DNA of 64,000 bases from Neocallimastix lanati (nom. inval.) (GCA_016946835.1 JACVTC010000028.1:634001-698000); one strand, 5' to 3'; positions 1 through 10,906 are shown, numbered from the stretch's first letter. Notes: generated from the letters alone by a model not told the origin. Translations and numbers: made by a program.

Positions 1-2
1 GA

Positions 3-1955
3 GAATATTATCTTACTCATCAGGACAGACGGAACTACAACCAAAATGACCCCATGGATGTCGATCTTTACCGAATTAAAAAGGGTCAAACTGCTACTAG
101 ATACTTTCCCTCTCACAGAAAAAATTACAATGAGCAAAATAACCCTTTTAGGGAAGAACGAAAAAGAAAGGGCTTATGCTTCGTTTGTGGTAAGGCTGGG
201 CATTTACAGTTTACTTGCCCTAACAAGAAAAGACCAAAAAATATAAAACTCATCAATAGAGCATCTGATACAGAAGCAGCTTCAACTTCTTCCTCTGCGC
301 CGACTTCTTCTGTCAGACGAATTAAAAAGATTTGTGTAAATGAAAATGTTTACAGAATTCTTGATATTGTTGAAAAAGAAAATATGTTCTTTAAAGGTAA
401 AACAAATATCCTTGATTTCTACATTAAAACCAACAATTCCGAAGAAACTAAAGTGAAGGTTCTTATTGACTCAGGTTCTGACATTAACTGCATGCATCCT
501 GAATTTGCTAGGCTTAATAAAATCAATTTGATCAATGCTGATAATTCCTTTAAAGTTGCTGGTCTTGGTTATGGTTTATCTACTGTTAAGAAAATGACAG
601 AAAAATGTATCCTCCGTTTTAAGAATCACTTGGAAGTTATTCAATTATACGCCCTTCGTATCCCCGATGTAGATATCATTTTAGGACTCCCTTGGATTGA
701 AAAACATTGCCCTATTAACTACCATGATTCAAAGAAAATCTCTTTCAGTTCAAGATACTGTGCTCGACACTGTAATGTAGGGAAAAGAAATAGAAAAAAT
801 AAGAATAAAAAGAAGTTAAATAAAATTTCTACTAAAGGAAAGGAACCATATGAAGAACTTTCCTTAACAAAGGAAAAAAATAATCCTAAGCGTAAGTATT
901 CCTTAGAATCTGATTCCGATATGGATTCTGATGAAGAAATTACGATTAGAGGTCGTCGTACTCGTATTAAAACTTGTAGTGAAAAAGAAGAACTTAATGA
1001 TGTAAAAAATTTTTGTATAATTAATTATGATAGTGATGTAAATGATAGTTTTATGTTTGATAATGATGATGAAATTTATGAATTTAGTGATAGTAATAAT
1101 ATTAATTTAGATGAATTAAATAAAATTTGTAAAATTGATATTTTATGTAATAATGTAACAAAAAATTGTAATCATAATGATAATTTAAATAAAGATGAAA
1201 ATAAAAAGTATATTTCTAAAAAGTGTTCTGTGAAAAATTTGTGTTGTATCTGTAATTGTTTAAAAATTAGTAATTTTGAAAATAAATTAAATCAAAAAAT
1301 TATAGGAATACCTCCTATTTATAACAATTACGCAGAAGTATTCAATGAAAGAAATTGCAACGTACTCCCTCCACATCGTGAATATGATTGTGAAATAAGA
1401 TTAAAGGATAATTCAAATTTATTTTATGGTCCAATATATCCCTTAACTGAGGCAGAACGAGATGATCTAAAAAAGTATATAAAAGAAAATTTAGAAAAAG
1501 GATTCATTAGGAAATCCAAGTCACCCGCTGGTGCACCTGTATTATTTGTTAAAAAGAAAGATGGTTCATTGAGATTATGTGTTGATTATAGAAAATTGAA
1601 TGAAATGACCATCAGTAATTCTTATCCTCTTCCTTTAATTAGTGAATTATTAGATAGAGTTAAAGGTGCAAAATATTTTACCAAGTTGGACTTAAAGTCT
1701 GCCTATAATTTAGTAAGAATTAAAGAAGGTGATGAGTACAAGACTGCATTTCGTACTAGATATGGTCATTTTGAATATTTAGTTATGGCTTTTGGCTTAA
1801 AAAATGCTCCAGCCACCTTCCAGCATTTTATAAATGATGTTCTTAGCGATTGCTTAGATGATTTTGTTATTTCTTACATTGATGATATATTAATTTATTC
1901 GAATAGTTTAGAGGAACATCATGAACACGTTAAAAAGGTGCTTAAAAATTATTAG
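3..1955 (+). CDS. Ty3/gypsy gag C-terminus, protease and RT (5' partial, 3' frameshifted)
   Basis: The frame is open from base 3, so gag continues in from the left; the ATG at 54 is internal. A CCHC zinc knuckle ([14 protein letters not shown], about 178-219) binds nucleic acid. The retropepsin follows, with catalytic LIDSGSD near 460 and the ILGLPW flap-side motif near 680. A spacer of about 200 codons, rich in Lys, Asn and Asp, separates it from the RT, which starts near [11 protein letters not shown] (1360) and includes the template-primer region [11 protein letters not shown] and the catalytic YIDD box near 1876. The frame stops at 1953-1955, just after the RT palm, although RT thumb homology resumes one frame over. 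Loss of one A from the A run at 1948-1953 explains this. Confidence 0.93.
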   Translation, partial: EYYLTHQDRRNYNQNDPMDVDLYRIKKGQTATRYFPSHRKNYNEQNNPFREERKRKGLCFVCGKAGHLQFTCPNKKRPKNIKLINRASDTEAASTSSSAPTSSVRRIKKICVNENVYRILDIVEKENMFFKGKTNILDFYIKTNNSEETKVKVLIDSGSDINCMHPEFARLNKINLINADNSFKVAGLGYGLSTVKKMTEKCILRFKNHLEVIQLYALRIPDVDIILGLPWIEKHCPINYHDSKKISFSSRYCARHCNVGKRNRKNKNKKKLNKISTKGKEPYEELSLTKEKNNPKRKYSLESDSDMDSDEEITIRGRRTRIKTCSEKEELNDVKNFCIINYDSDVNDSFMFDNDDEIYEFSDSNNINLDELNKICKIDILCNNVTKNCNHNDNLNKDENKKYISKKCSVKNLCCICNCLKISNFENKLNQKIIGIPPIYNNYAEVFNERNCNVLPPHREYDCEIRLKDNSNLFYGPIYPLTEAERDDLKKYIKENLEKGFIRKSKSPAGAPVLFVKKKDGSLRLCVDYRKLNEMTISNSYPLPLISELLDRVKGAKYFTKLDLKSAYNLVRIKEGDEYKTAFRTRYGHFEYLVMAFGLKNAPATFQHFINDVLSDCLDDFVISYIDDILIYSNSLEEHHEHVKKVLKNY

Positions 1956-1963
1956 AAAATAAC

Positions 1964-3205
1964 TTGTACATTAAATTAGAGAAATGTGAATTGGATGTTA
2001 CTGAAACCTCTTTCCTTGGTTACATTTTATCAAAAGATGGTTTGAAAGTTGATCCTGAAAAGGTTAAAGCTATCCTAGATTGGCCTGTTCCTTCTAATGT
2101 AAAGGAAATACAATCATTTATTGGATTATGTAATTATTATAGAATTTTTATCAAGGATTTTGCTAAGATTGCGCGGCCCTTACATAAACTTACCAGGAAA
2201 AATGTTCCATTTCTCTGGGGTTCTGATCAACAAAAATCCTTTGATAAATTAAAAGAACTTTTTACTTCTGCTCCAATTTTAAGAAATCCTGATAGTAACA
2301 AACCTTTCATTGTGGAAACTGATGCTTCCAACTTCGCTGTTGGAGCTATACTTTCCCAAGAATTTGATGGTCAGTTACACCCAATTGCTTTTATTTCTAC
2401 CAGTTTAACCAAATCTCAACTGAATTACCCCATTTATGATAAAGAGCTTCTTGCAATTAAAGTTGCTTTGGAAGAATGGCGTCATTACCTTGAAGGTGCT
2501 CGCCATCCATTTACTATTTATACTGATCATAAAAACCTTACTTTTCCTAGGAAGCCTGAGCTACTTTCTCAACGACAAATTCGTTGGTATGAATTTCTTT
2601 CTCGTTTCGATTTTAATCTTGTGTATCGTTCTGGTAAAAAATCTGGTAAACCAGATATTCTGTCAAGAAGAAGTGATCATTTATTTGATTGTTCTCGCGA
2701 TGTTTCTTGTTGTGTTATTAATCGTAACTTACGTGATGAGTCCTTGATTAATTCTATTTTGAAATCTTTAAATAATGATGATCTTTTTATAAAAATTAAA
2801 TCCTTTATTTTAAATAATAGTAATGTTAATCCACCTATTAAATTTGTTGATAAGTGTAAAATTGATAAGGAAGGTTTCTTACTTTTTGATAACTTAATTT
2901 ATGTTCCTCAGAATCTTCGCACAAGAGTTCTTGAAATACACCATGACTCTGCTACTGCTGGTCATTTCGGTGTACGCAAAACATTTGATTTGATTAATCG
3001 TAACTTTTGGTGGCCTAAGTTACGTAATGATGTTAAAAAGTTTGTTAAGTCCTGTGAAACTTGCTGCAAAGCTAAAGTTCCAAGACATAAACCCTACGGT
3101 CTTTTATCTCCTTTGTCTACCCCCGACAGACCATGGTCAGACATCTCCATGGATTTTATTACCGAAATCCAAAGATATGACCACTGTCATGACTGTTGTA
3201 GATAG
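1964..3205 (+). CDS. Ty3/gypsy RT thumb, RNase H and integrase zinc domain (frameshifted segment)
   Basis: This frame continues the RT (KLEKCELDVTETSFLGYILS) with the connection region NYYRIFIKDFAKIARPLHKL. RNase H has its first acidic residue in ETDASNFAVGAIL and later motifs YDKELLAI and YTDHKNL. The integrase N-terminal HHCC zinc domain follows (HHDSATAGHFG ... CETC, about 2938-3068). Homology extends a few codons upstream of 1964 in this frame. At about 3160-3170 the integrase core changes to frame 3, so the last dozen residues before the stop at 3205 are out of frame. Confidence 0.92.
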   Translation: MYIKLEKCELDVTETSFLGYILSKDGLKVDPEKVKAILDWPVPSNVKEIQSFIGLCNYYRIFIKDFAKIARPLHKLTRKNVPFLWGSDQQKSFDKLKELFTSAPILRNPDSNKPFIVETDASNFAVGAILSQEFDGQLHPIAFISTSLTKSQLNYPIYDKELLAIKVALEEWRHYLEGARHPFTIYTDHKNLTFPRKPELLSQRQIRWYEFLSRFDFNLVYRSGKKSGKPDILSRRSDHLFDCSRDVSCCVINRNLRDESLINSILKSLNNDDLFIKIKSFILNNSNVNPPIKFVDKCKIDKEGFLLFDNLIYVPQNLRTRVLEIHHDSATAGHFGVRKTFDLINRNFWWPKLRNDVKKFVKSCETCCKAKVPRHKPYGLLSPLSTPDRPWSDISMDFITEIQRYDHCHDCCR

Positions 3206-4307
3206 ATTGACTAAAATGGCACATTTTATTCCCTTTCGTTGTCTTCCTACTGCATCCATTGCTGCTGATTCTTTTATTAGTAATATCTTTAGGTTGCATG
3301 GTTTTCCTGATTCCATTGTTTCCGACAGAGGTACGCAATTTACTTCTGAATTTTGGAACCGCCTTTGTGAATTATTGAACATTAAATTGACTCTTTCCAC
3401 CTCTAACCATCCGCATACTGATGGTCAAACGGAGAGGGTGAACGGAATATTGGAACAATATCTCCGTTGTTTCATAAATGAAAAACAAAATAATTGGGTT
3501 GACTTGTTGCCTTTTGCCGAGTTTGCTTATAATAATACTCTGCAACAATCAATCAATCAATCACCATTTTTTGCAAACTATGGATTTAATCCAAAATTTA
3601 GTTTAGAAATTCCTTCCTCAGATAGTCCTCATAGAGCTGATGTTAGAGTGAAAGATATAAATGAAAATATTAAATTTTTAAAGGAAAATTTAGAGTCAGC
3701 TAAAGAAACTTATAAAAAGTATGCCGATTTCAAAAGATCATCCTCGCCAGATTTTGAAGTTGGTAAAAAAGTTTGGTTACTCAAAGGAAATACAACTAAG
3801 AATGTAAAAAGGAAATTAGCAGACCAAATGCTTGGTCCATTTGAAATTGAGAAGAAAGTTAGTTCATTAGCCTACGAACTCAAATTACCAAGTAATATGC
3901 GCTGTCATCCTGTTTTCCATGTATCTTTACTGGAACCATATTATGAAAATGAATTTGCTAATAGAAATAATAGGAAAAGAAAGAATATTAAGTTAACTAC
4001 TGATACCATAGATAAGATTCCTGAAAGAATTATTGATATGAGGATATATAGAGGAAAAAATTGTTTCCTCGTATCTTGGAAAAGCCTAGATTCTGTTGAA
4101 GATTCTTGGATCGATGAAGATCAAATTTACGATAGACAGCTAATTCAAGAGTACTTTCGTAAATCTAAAAGGAATAAACGAAATAATGTGGTTGATGATG
4201 GTGATAAAGATTTTAATGAAGAATACATTAGGCATAAATATCAGCCATTTATAATTGACATTCCTTCCCGGAGATTGAACTCTATAGTTCGCAGGAGCTC
4301 AACTTAA
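3165..4307 (+). CDS. Ty3/gypsy integrase core and chromodomain
   Basis: The catalytic DDE triad is intact: Asp in VVDRLTK (about 3198), Asp in SDRGTQF (about 3327) and Glu in DGQTERVNG (about 3433), with exactly 35 residues between the second Asp and the Glu, the canonical spacing. The GPF/Y-type module LGPFEIEKKV and CHPVFHVSLLEPY follow, then a chromodomain (about 4010-4150; FLVSWKSLDSVEDSWI) that in chromoviruses steers integration to marked chromatin. The open frame also reads out of frame leftwards to 3027, but homology starts only near 3165. The stop lies 10 bases before the 3' LTR, with the polypurine stretch AAAGGGCGAGAA between. Confidence 0.93.
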   Translation, partial: KSKDMTTVMTVVDRLTKMAHFIPFRCLPTASIAADSFISNIFRLHGFPDSIVSDRGTQFTSEFWNRLCELLNIKLTLSTSNHPHTDGQTERVNGILEQYLRCFINEKQNNWVDLLPFAEFAYNNTLQQSINQSPFFANYGFNPKFSLEIPSSDSPHRADVRVKDINENIKFLKENLESAKETYKKYADFKRSSSPDFEVGKKVWLLKGNTTKNVKRKLADQMLGPFEIEKKVSSLAYELKLPSNMRCHPVFHVSLLEPYYENEFANRNNRKRKNIKLTTDTIDKIPERIIDMRIYRGKNCFLVSWKSLDSVEDSWIDEDQIYDRQLIQEYFRKSKRNKRNNVVDDGDKDFNEEYIRHKYQPFIIDIPSRRLNSIVRRSST

Positions 4308-4317
4308 AGGGCGAGAA

Positions 4318-5122
4318 TGTAAAGATTTAATAAAATCTTTAATAATTAATTATTACATAATTAATTAATGTAATAAAATTATATAAATTTATGATTTACG
4401 TATATGAAAATTAATTATAAATTTATGTAAACTTTTCATAAAGGAAAAATTATTATTTAAATAATTTTGGATAATAAATTTAATTTAAATAATTTACTTA
4501 AGTTAGTTAATTTAGTTTAGTTTATTTAAAATAGTTATTCTATTTAATTTAGTTAATTTAGTTAATTTAGTTAATTTAGTTAATTTAGTTAATTTAGTTT
4601 AGTTAGTTTAAAATACTTTAAAATTAATTTCGGAATAGTTTTAAATAGTTAAAATTAGTTTAAATAGTTTATAAAAATAGTTTTAAATTGTAAATATATA
4701 AACATTAGTATTAATAATATTTATATAATAAATATATAATAAATGAGTTGTTATTGAATTTAATTATTATTGTAAATAAGTTGAAAGTTTATTGAATTAA
4801 TTATTGTTTAGTTTAGTTAATTATTATTTAATAAAATTATTAATAAATATTTTGTTTATAAATAAATAGTAATATATGTAAATTAGATAGAAATAAAATA
4901 TTGTAATGTAATAATGAAAAAATATAAATACATGTAAATTTCTATAATTAAATCGATGTATTAGTTATTGACTATATGATAGTTAATAACAAAAAAGAGA
5001 TTTAATTTTTTTTTAATTAATAAAGATTATTTTATTTAAAAAAACGAATTTTTATTACGTGTTTTTTTACTTTGGTGTTAAAATTTGTTATTTTTAATCT
5101 GTTTCTGATAGAACTCTTTACA
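4318..5122 (+). repeat. 3' LTR of the Ty3/gypsy element
   Basis: The left border TGTAAAGA directly follows a polypurine tract, and the right border TCTTTACA is its exact 8-bp inverted repeat, giving an 805-bp LTR with TG..CA ends. It carries an internal 9-bp minisatellite (TTAGTTAAT, about seven copies, 4538-4596). The 5' partner is outside the window, so target duplications cannot be checked; bases 5123-5127 (CCCAT) would be the 3' copy. Confidence 0.82.
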
Positions 5123-5168
5123 CCCATGTGTATACATTAAAAAGAATAATAATAATTTAAAATGTATT

Positions 5169-6399
5169 AAGGCTGTATATGTAGACGATATTATATCTGG
5201 AACTTATGCCGAAATTAAGAAAACCAAAGAATCAATCAAAATTAATTTTGAAGCTACCGATATATGTGAGATCGATTTTATAATTAGTATCAAGTTCTTT
5301 AAATGTGATAGTTATTTTATACATCATAAAATATTTAGAAGAAATTCTAAATAAATTTAACCTAAACAAATAACCCTTTTTCAAATACCGTACCTATTGA
5401 ATATAAATAGTTGAAAAAATAAATACTTTAATAATCCTACTAAATATTAACAAGTAATTGAAAGTTTACTTTATCTAGCCAAGTACAAGACATTTTATAT
5501 TTCGTCAGTAAGGCTTCAAGAAAATCTGAAAAACCCACATACGAGGATTGGTATAATTTATCAAAAGTATTTAGATACTGTAACGAATTTGGGTTAATTA
5601 CAAGGTTGGTATATTAACATTAAATAAACAAATAAACACAAAAAATTGAAAAACACCAAAAATATTGAAATATATTAAACTATTTGTTTATTTATTTAAT
5701 GCTTAATTGCTAATGAAACCTCAAAATTATTAAACTAATTTCAAACTACATGTTTTTATATCAATTATCAATAAAATCAAATCTAATAATTTGATTGGTG
5801 AAATAATAATTTATAATAAAATTTAACCACTAGACTAGTAGTTTTCATTAAAGATACTTAAAAGTGAATCCAAATTATAGTATAAAGCTTTCATATAATG
5901 ATAAAATTAACCTTAAAGTATATGTTGATGCCTGATTTAGGTGGTGATAAAGAAACCAGAGGATCAACTACTGGATTTCTAATGCTAATTAATTCAGATT
6001 CAATAAGTTGGTTTTCCAAACTTCAAAATTGTGTTTCTGTATCTACAGCAGAGAGTGGATCTTATGGTATTCATGATTGTGTAAGACATTGTTTATAGTA
6101 TAGAAATATATTTATTATAGAATTTGGAATAAAACATGAATGTGTAACAATCAATACTGATAATAAAGCAGCAATTTATAATTGCGAAAACAATGCAATT
6201 AATCCGAAATAAAAACGTATCGATTTAAGGTATCATAGTATTATAGAGCTAGTAAAGAATAATTATATAGATTTAAAATATGTCAAATTTGAATATAATT
6301 TGTCAGACGATTTAACTAAATATTTGAATACAACCTTAATGAATAAATTTAGAAACAACATTCTTTCTAGATTTAATGATCTAAAACTTTGGGGGGAAA
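5169..6399 (+). pseudogene. Decayed Ty1/copia pol (RT palm to RNase H)
   Basis: Several frames carry recognisable copia pol. At 5169-5354 the YVDD box region reads KAVYVDDIISGTYAEIKK and continues for 61 codons to a stop. At about 5450-5610, ESLLYLAKYK and NPTYEDWYNLSKVFRYCN are the segment before RNase H. From 5880 the RNase H reads LGGDKETRGSTTGFL, SWFSKLQNCVSVSTAES and, after stops, INTDNKAAIYNCENNAINPK and IDLRYHSIIELVKNNYIDL. Stops, frame changes and about 270 bp of inserted A/T-rich sequence (5620-5880) show it is dead. RT upstream of YVDD is absent and may lie left of the Ty3 element. Confidence 0.85.
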
Positions 6400-6406
6400 T
6401 GTTAGA
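6388..6406 (+). other. Copia polypurine tract and start of 3' LTR
   Basis: CTTTGGGGGGAAA is followed at once by TGTTAGAA, the usual junction of a Ty1/copia polypurine tract and LTR. It lies directly after the decayed RNase H and sets the 3' end of the internal region. I could not find the matching LTR end, so its right border is open; LTR-like A/T sequence runs to about 6800. Confidence 0.65.
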
Positions 6407-6971
6407 AATAAAGTTTAATATTGTGATATTATATTATAGTTAGTTATATAATAACTTAGAATATTATATTAATAATATATTAAATAATTAAACATGCATT
6501 GTTATGTAAATATGTTATGGAGCATGTATGGCGTACATCATATATTTACATACACAACCAAATATAGTTATATTAAAAACTTAAAATGTAATAAATAATA
6601 TATATATGTTACAATATGTAAATTTATATATTAAATTCATGAAAAATGATAATATAATGTAATTAATTAAAAGTATTATTGAACAAGCCACATTTTTTAA
6701 TATAAATACTTGTAAATTTTATTACTTTAAAATTGAATTCTTAAAATTCCATGAATGGGATTTAAACTGCAATGTTAGTTGAAAATAGAAAATAATGATT
6801 TAACACCAAAATAAAGTAAAAGTAAGTTCCGTTTGTTGAAATAATTAGAAAACTATGTTTATAATTCTGAATATGTGTAATGAAAAGGTAAAGCAAGCAG
6901 GCTACATTATAATGATAAGGTAGTAAGTAATAATAAAATATGTTTTATAAGAAAATAGTTTTATTATTTAT
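6407..6971. other. A/T-rich sequence after the copia element, probably decayed LTR
   Basis: No open frame longer than background. The first 300-400 bases are probably the copia 3' LTR; the rest shows nothing recognisable. Confidence 0.4.
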
Positions 6972-7557
6972 TGCAAAGATGTGATTATTCTAATCACATT
7001 TTAAATTAAAAAATTTTCTTGTATAATTCTAAAATATAAATTATTCTTTGATTTATAATATAATAAATAAAATAAACAAATCATATGAACTAAATTTTTG
7101 AATTATATTCTTTAAAGTCACAAAACAAATTTTTATTGTAATAATTTTCATAAAATTAATTCTGAAAAAGTTATTGTTTTACAATGATTTAAATCAATTG
7201 AATAAAGTTTAGAACAAAATAAATCAATAATTTATTTTGTGAAAATTACGTTTCAAAATTTAATTATGACTCTTTTATCATTGTTTTTAAATTGAAAATA
7301 AATAAAGATTTTACTTATAATATTAAAATAATAAATAGATAATAAATATACTTAATTTAAATTATTTAGTATTTAGTTTAATTAATAATTATATTTTACT
7401 AAATTTAGCTATAATATATAAATTTATTATTTAATAAAATTCATTAGAATAGTTTTATATTAGAATATATGTAATTTAAAGAATTATATTTTATTTTCAA
7501 CTTTAGTGTTTAAATTCTTCAATTTATTATTGTAATTTGTTTCACTTTCTTTTTACA
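6972..7557 (+). repeat. Copy 1 of a divergent direct repeat, LTR-like
   Basis: It starts TGCAAAGATGTGATTATT and ends CTTTTTACA. Long stretches match copy 2 at 8088-8607, for example TTTACAATGATTTAAATCAA and ATGACTCTTTTATCATTG. Compared with copy 2 it has about 50 extra bases near 7209-7255. The ends resemble the TGTAAAGA/TCTTTACA ends of the Ty3 LTR at 4318, so both copies are probably LTRs of another degenerate Ty3-like family. Confidence 0.6.
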
Positions 7558-8087
7558 TTTATTCAATATTAAATTAATTAGTTAACAAAAACAAAAAGAA
7601 AAATATTTTTTACTTCAAAATTCACTCCTATTTATAGTTTTTACAGAAAAACAGTTAAAAAGCTCGGTTAAATTGTAAAATCGATAAAATGGATAAAATG
7701 TTCTAGAAATCGATTTTTTTTTTTTTGAATAAAATGAATCTTATTGAAAAAAGAAATAAAATATTTCTAAAAATAGAATTTCTAATTTTTAAATTTTAGG
7801 GTTCGTTACAACATGAAATTAAATTACATTTTATAATTTAAATTATGGATTTAAATTTTCTAAAAATACACAAAACTTTAAAAATTTAAAATTATTTTAA
7901 AACTCCAATGAAGAAATCGAAGATACCTAATTTAATAAAATTGAACAGTATAATATACCAATAACGTTAAATGAACATAAGAAATTTATTATTCATTTTT
8001 ACTTTGTTTACTCTATTTATAATATCTTTGTTTAAAGCCATTAATGGGCCAAGAATAAATCTTGATGATATATCAGAATTATGGAAT

Positions 8088-8607
8088 TGTAAAGATGTGA
8101 TTATTTCAAACTCATTTTAATATAAAAATTTTTCTTGTATTATTTAAAAATGTAAATTAGTCTTTGATTTATATTATAATAAATAAAATAAGCAAATTAT
8201 ATGAACTAAAATTTTGAAATATATTCTTTAAGCTACAAGACAAATTTTTAATATAATATACCCATAAAATTAATTATGAAAAAATTATTGGTTTACAATG
8301 ATTTAAATCAATTGAATAACGTTTCAAAATTTAATTATGACTCTTTTATCATTGTTTTTAAATTAAAAATAAATAAAGATTTTGCTTATTATAGTATAAT
8401 AATAAATAAATAATAAATGTACTTAATTTAAATTATTTACTATTTAGTTTAATTAATATTTGTATTTTACTAAACTTATCTATAGTTTATAATTTATTTT
8501 TTATAAAATTCATTAGGATAGTTTTATACTAAAATATATGTAATTTAAATAAAATAATATATAATTAATGTATTTAGGAAAAGTATAAATAGAAGATACT
8601 TTTTACA
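8088..8607 (+). repeat. Copy 2 of the LTR-like direct repeat
   Basis: It starts TGTAAAGATGTGATTATT and ends CTTTTTACA, parallel to copy 1 about 1.1 kb to the left. It begins inside a short reading frame that opens with a signal peptide (7971), so it appears to interrupt a gene. No convincing target-site duplication is visible. Confidence 0.6.
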
Positions 8608-9147
8608 TTTCTTCTGGATGTAATTGTTATTAATTATTAAAAAAAAAGATATTAAAATAAATAATTTTATAAATCATAACTTTATCTTTGAGCTATTGTA
8701 ATCTATTTTAGTGTTTGCATTACAGGAATATACTAATGATTTTACAACAAAATCTGACAAACTACTAGCTCAAAAAAAATAACAATATTAAAAATAAAAT
8801 TGATAAATAATCAATAATTAATGCTGATATAGACTTGAATGCTGATGACGCTATATTTGATTTTGAGGATGATAACACTGAAGGAAAAAAATGAAATTTA
8901 TAAAGAAATTTTTACCGATATAGAATATGAAACTCTTGGATCGTTATCTTATAAAGTTCTAGAAAATGGGATAGATGTTGAAATAAAAAAAAATTTCATG
9001 CTATGATGAAGAAAATAAATATGAAATTTTAAAAAATGAAATAGATAATACAATAACAAAACTAATAATCAAAATGAATATAAATCAAAAAAAAAATTGA
9101 TATAAAATGATGCATAACAATGATTATTTTAGCAATTGGCCTTGTAT

Positions 9148-9368
9148 GTTACTTGATTGATTCTTGTTGTATACATTCATTGAAAAATATAATAAAATCA
9201 AGTATACTTGTTATTGAATATGTTACTTGATTGATTCTTGTTGTATACATTCATTGAAAAATATAATAAAATCAAGTATACTTGTTATTGAATATGTTAC
9301 TTGATTGATTCTTGTTGTAAACATTCATTGAAAAATATAATAAAATCAAGTATACTTGTTATTGAATA
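9148..9368 (+). repeat. Three tandem copies of a 74-bp unit
   Basis: The unit beginning GTTACTTGATTGATTCTTG recurs with a period of exactly 74 bases (for example at 9151, 9225 and 9299). The copies are nearly identical; the visible change is TATAC to TAAAC in the third. Each holds the palindrome AAGTATACTT. A period not divisible by three shifts the reading frame between copies. The near-identity implies a recent duplication. Confidence 0.9.
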
Positions 9369-9620
9369 CATAATAATAGAACTTTTTATTGAAGGTGGTG
9401 ACCTTAATTTAGAAAAAAACCCTTTGTGGGGAAAGATTACTTCAATTTCAGGTGATTCTATATTTGTAATAGGTATTTTTATTGTAGTGGCCCATTTATG
9501 TATTAAAGATTGAGATAAAGAAAGTGAAGAAAGCGAAGAAAGGGAAAGTCATAATAGATTTCACAGTGATGCAAATCAATATATGCAATTTCATTATTTC
9601 GATAGTCATTGTTTTGAACA

Positions 9621-10470
9621 CCAGGTTTGAATAATTTCATGATGATTGTATTTTACTATAATTTATTACATTAGAATTTTCATTTTGTCAACTTCATAGT
9701 CCAATATATTAAAGAATTACTAATTATGTCACTTTAAAAAATATCCACTTAAATTATCATTTATTTAATCCCAATTACATTAAATTTCAATAATAATTAT
9801 GAAGATAAAATACATTTTAAAAATATATTAGAACAATATCCATATACATCTATAATTATATTCATAATTTGATATTTTAACAAATAAAACTATAGGCTAT
9901 AAATAATGTACATATTTATACATAAAGAAAATCTTCTCTGTCCCAAATTGTTTCCACCCTTTAAATAATATGTTTTGTGGTTTAACAAAAAACCATTGTT
10001 TAATATATAATTGCTTAAATTTTTCTAAATTAATATATATAATTAAATTTTATTTCGCATATTTGAAGTATAGTTATTATATTAAAAACTTTAAATATAA
10101 TAAATAATATTTATATAATTGTATTACATAATTAATTATGAAATAATAACATTATTTATAAAGATATATTATAAACAAAGAATAGATCTAAATCTCAATT
10201 TTAGCTAAAATATTTTTTTAAAATTTAGTTATATTAAAGTCTTATATTTTAAAATAAATATTCCATATTTTATATTTTGGTATGTAATATATTTGTGGCG
10301 TACAACTTACGTATAATAAAAATATCAAATACAGTAACCGAATTTAATTAAAAATGTAAATTTATTTTATATTAAAATATTAAATAAGATAATTAAATAT
10401 ATTAAACAAAAAAACAATCTAATTAAGTGATCGCATTCAATTTCAATTTTACAAAAAATTATATTTAATA
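9621..10470. other. Intergenic A/T-rich sequence
   Basis: No gene, RNA or repeat boundary that I can support. It leads into the repeat array that starts near 10471. Confidence 0.5.
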
Positions 10471-10851
10471 GTAGTAATTTTTTTTCTCTATCCAGGATGC
10501 TTCAAAACAATAGTAAGAATAAGTTTCCTAAAAATAAAGAAATATAGAAATATATAATTCTCCTTTTTAAAGGGAAAATAATCTAATTAATTAAATAATT
10601 AAAACATTAATAGTTAATTATGATTCCTTGTTTATACTTTGTATAATCTATTATTAAAATTGAACTCTAAAGGATAATATTATTATATATATAATTAATA
10701 AATATAAAATATATAGTTAAAAAAGCAATTATTATGAAGAAGGTGTAATAATGTAATTTGAAATATAACAATATAAGATCATTGTTTTAATATATTAATT
10801 TTATTTTATTTCATCTTTTTATTTAAATTTTTGTTTTTACTTATATATATG

Positions 10852-10906
<55 letters not shown>

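Larger units (their letters stand above)
1..5122 (+). mobile_element. Ty3/gypsy LTR retrotransposon, chromovirus clade, 5' end outside window
   Basis: The order zinc knuckle, aspartic protease, reverse transcriptase, RNase H, integrase, chromodomain, then 3' LTR is that of a Ty3/gypsy element, and the C-terminal chromodomain places it among the chromoviruses. The gag N-terminus and 5' LTR lie left of the window; frame 3 is already open at base 3. The polyprotein is broken by two single-base frame changes, near 1950 and near 3165, while the domains themselves are well conserved. That means a young copy that died recently, or homopolymer indels in the assembly. The 3' LTR at 4318-5122 abuts a Ty1/copia fragment, so the element may have inserted into an older copia copy. 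Confidence 0.95.
7971..9620 (+). pseudogene. Decayed gene with N-terminal signal peptide, function unknown
   Basis: An ATG at 7971 opens a 49-codon frame with a clear signal peptide (basic MNIR, then a hydrophobic stretch, then ISLFKAING) and NGPRINLDDISELWNC before entering the LTR-like repeat at 8088 and stopping at 8120. Protein-like pieces resume beyond it in several frames: ALQEYTNDFTTKSDKLLA near 8715, NADIDLNADDAIFDFEDD near 8820, FTDIEYETLGSLSYKVLENG near 8910, and a hydrophobic piece GDSIFVIGIFIVVAHLCIKD near 9450. Composition is richer than the flanks. I recognise no family. Whether all pieces belong to one gene is inference. Confidence 0.4.

Noticed and set aside
5898-6098. A 66-codon gene of its own
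   Set aside because: It is a slice of copia RNase H whose homology continues in other frames on both sides.
9301-9513. A 70-codon membrane protein gene
   Set aside because: It starts inside the third 74-bp repeat without an ATG; kept only as part of a relic gene.
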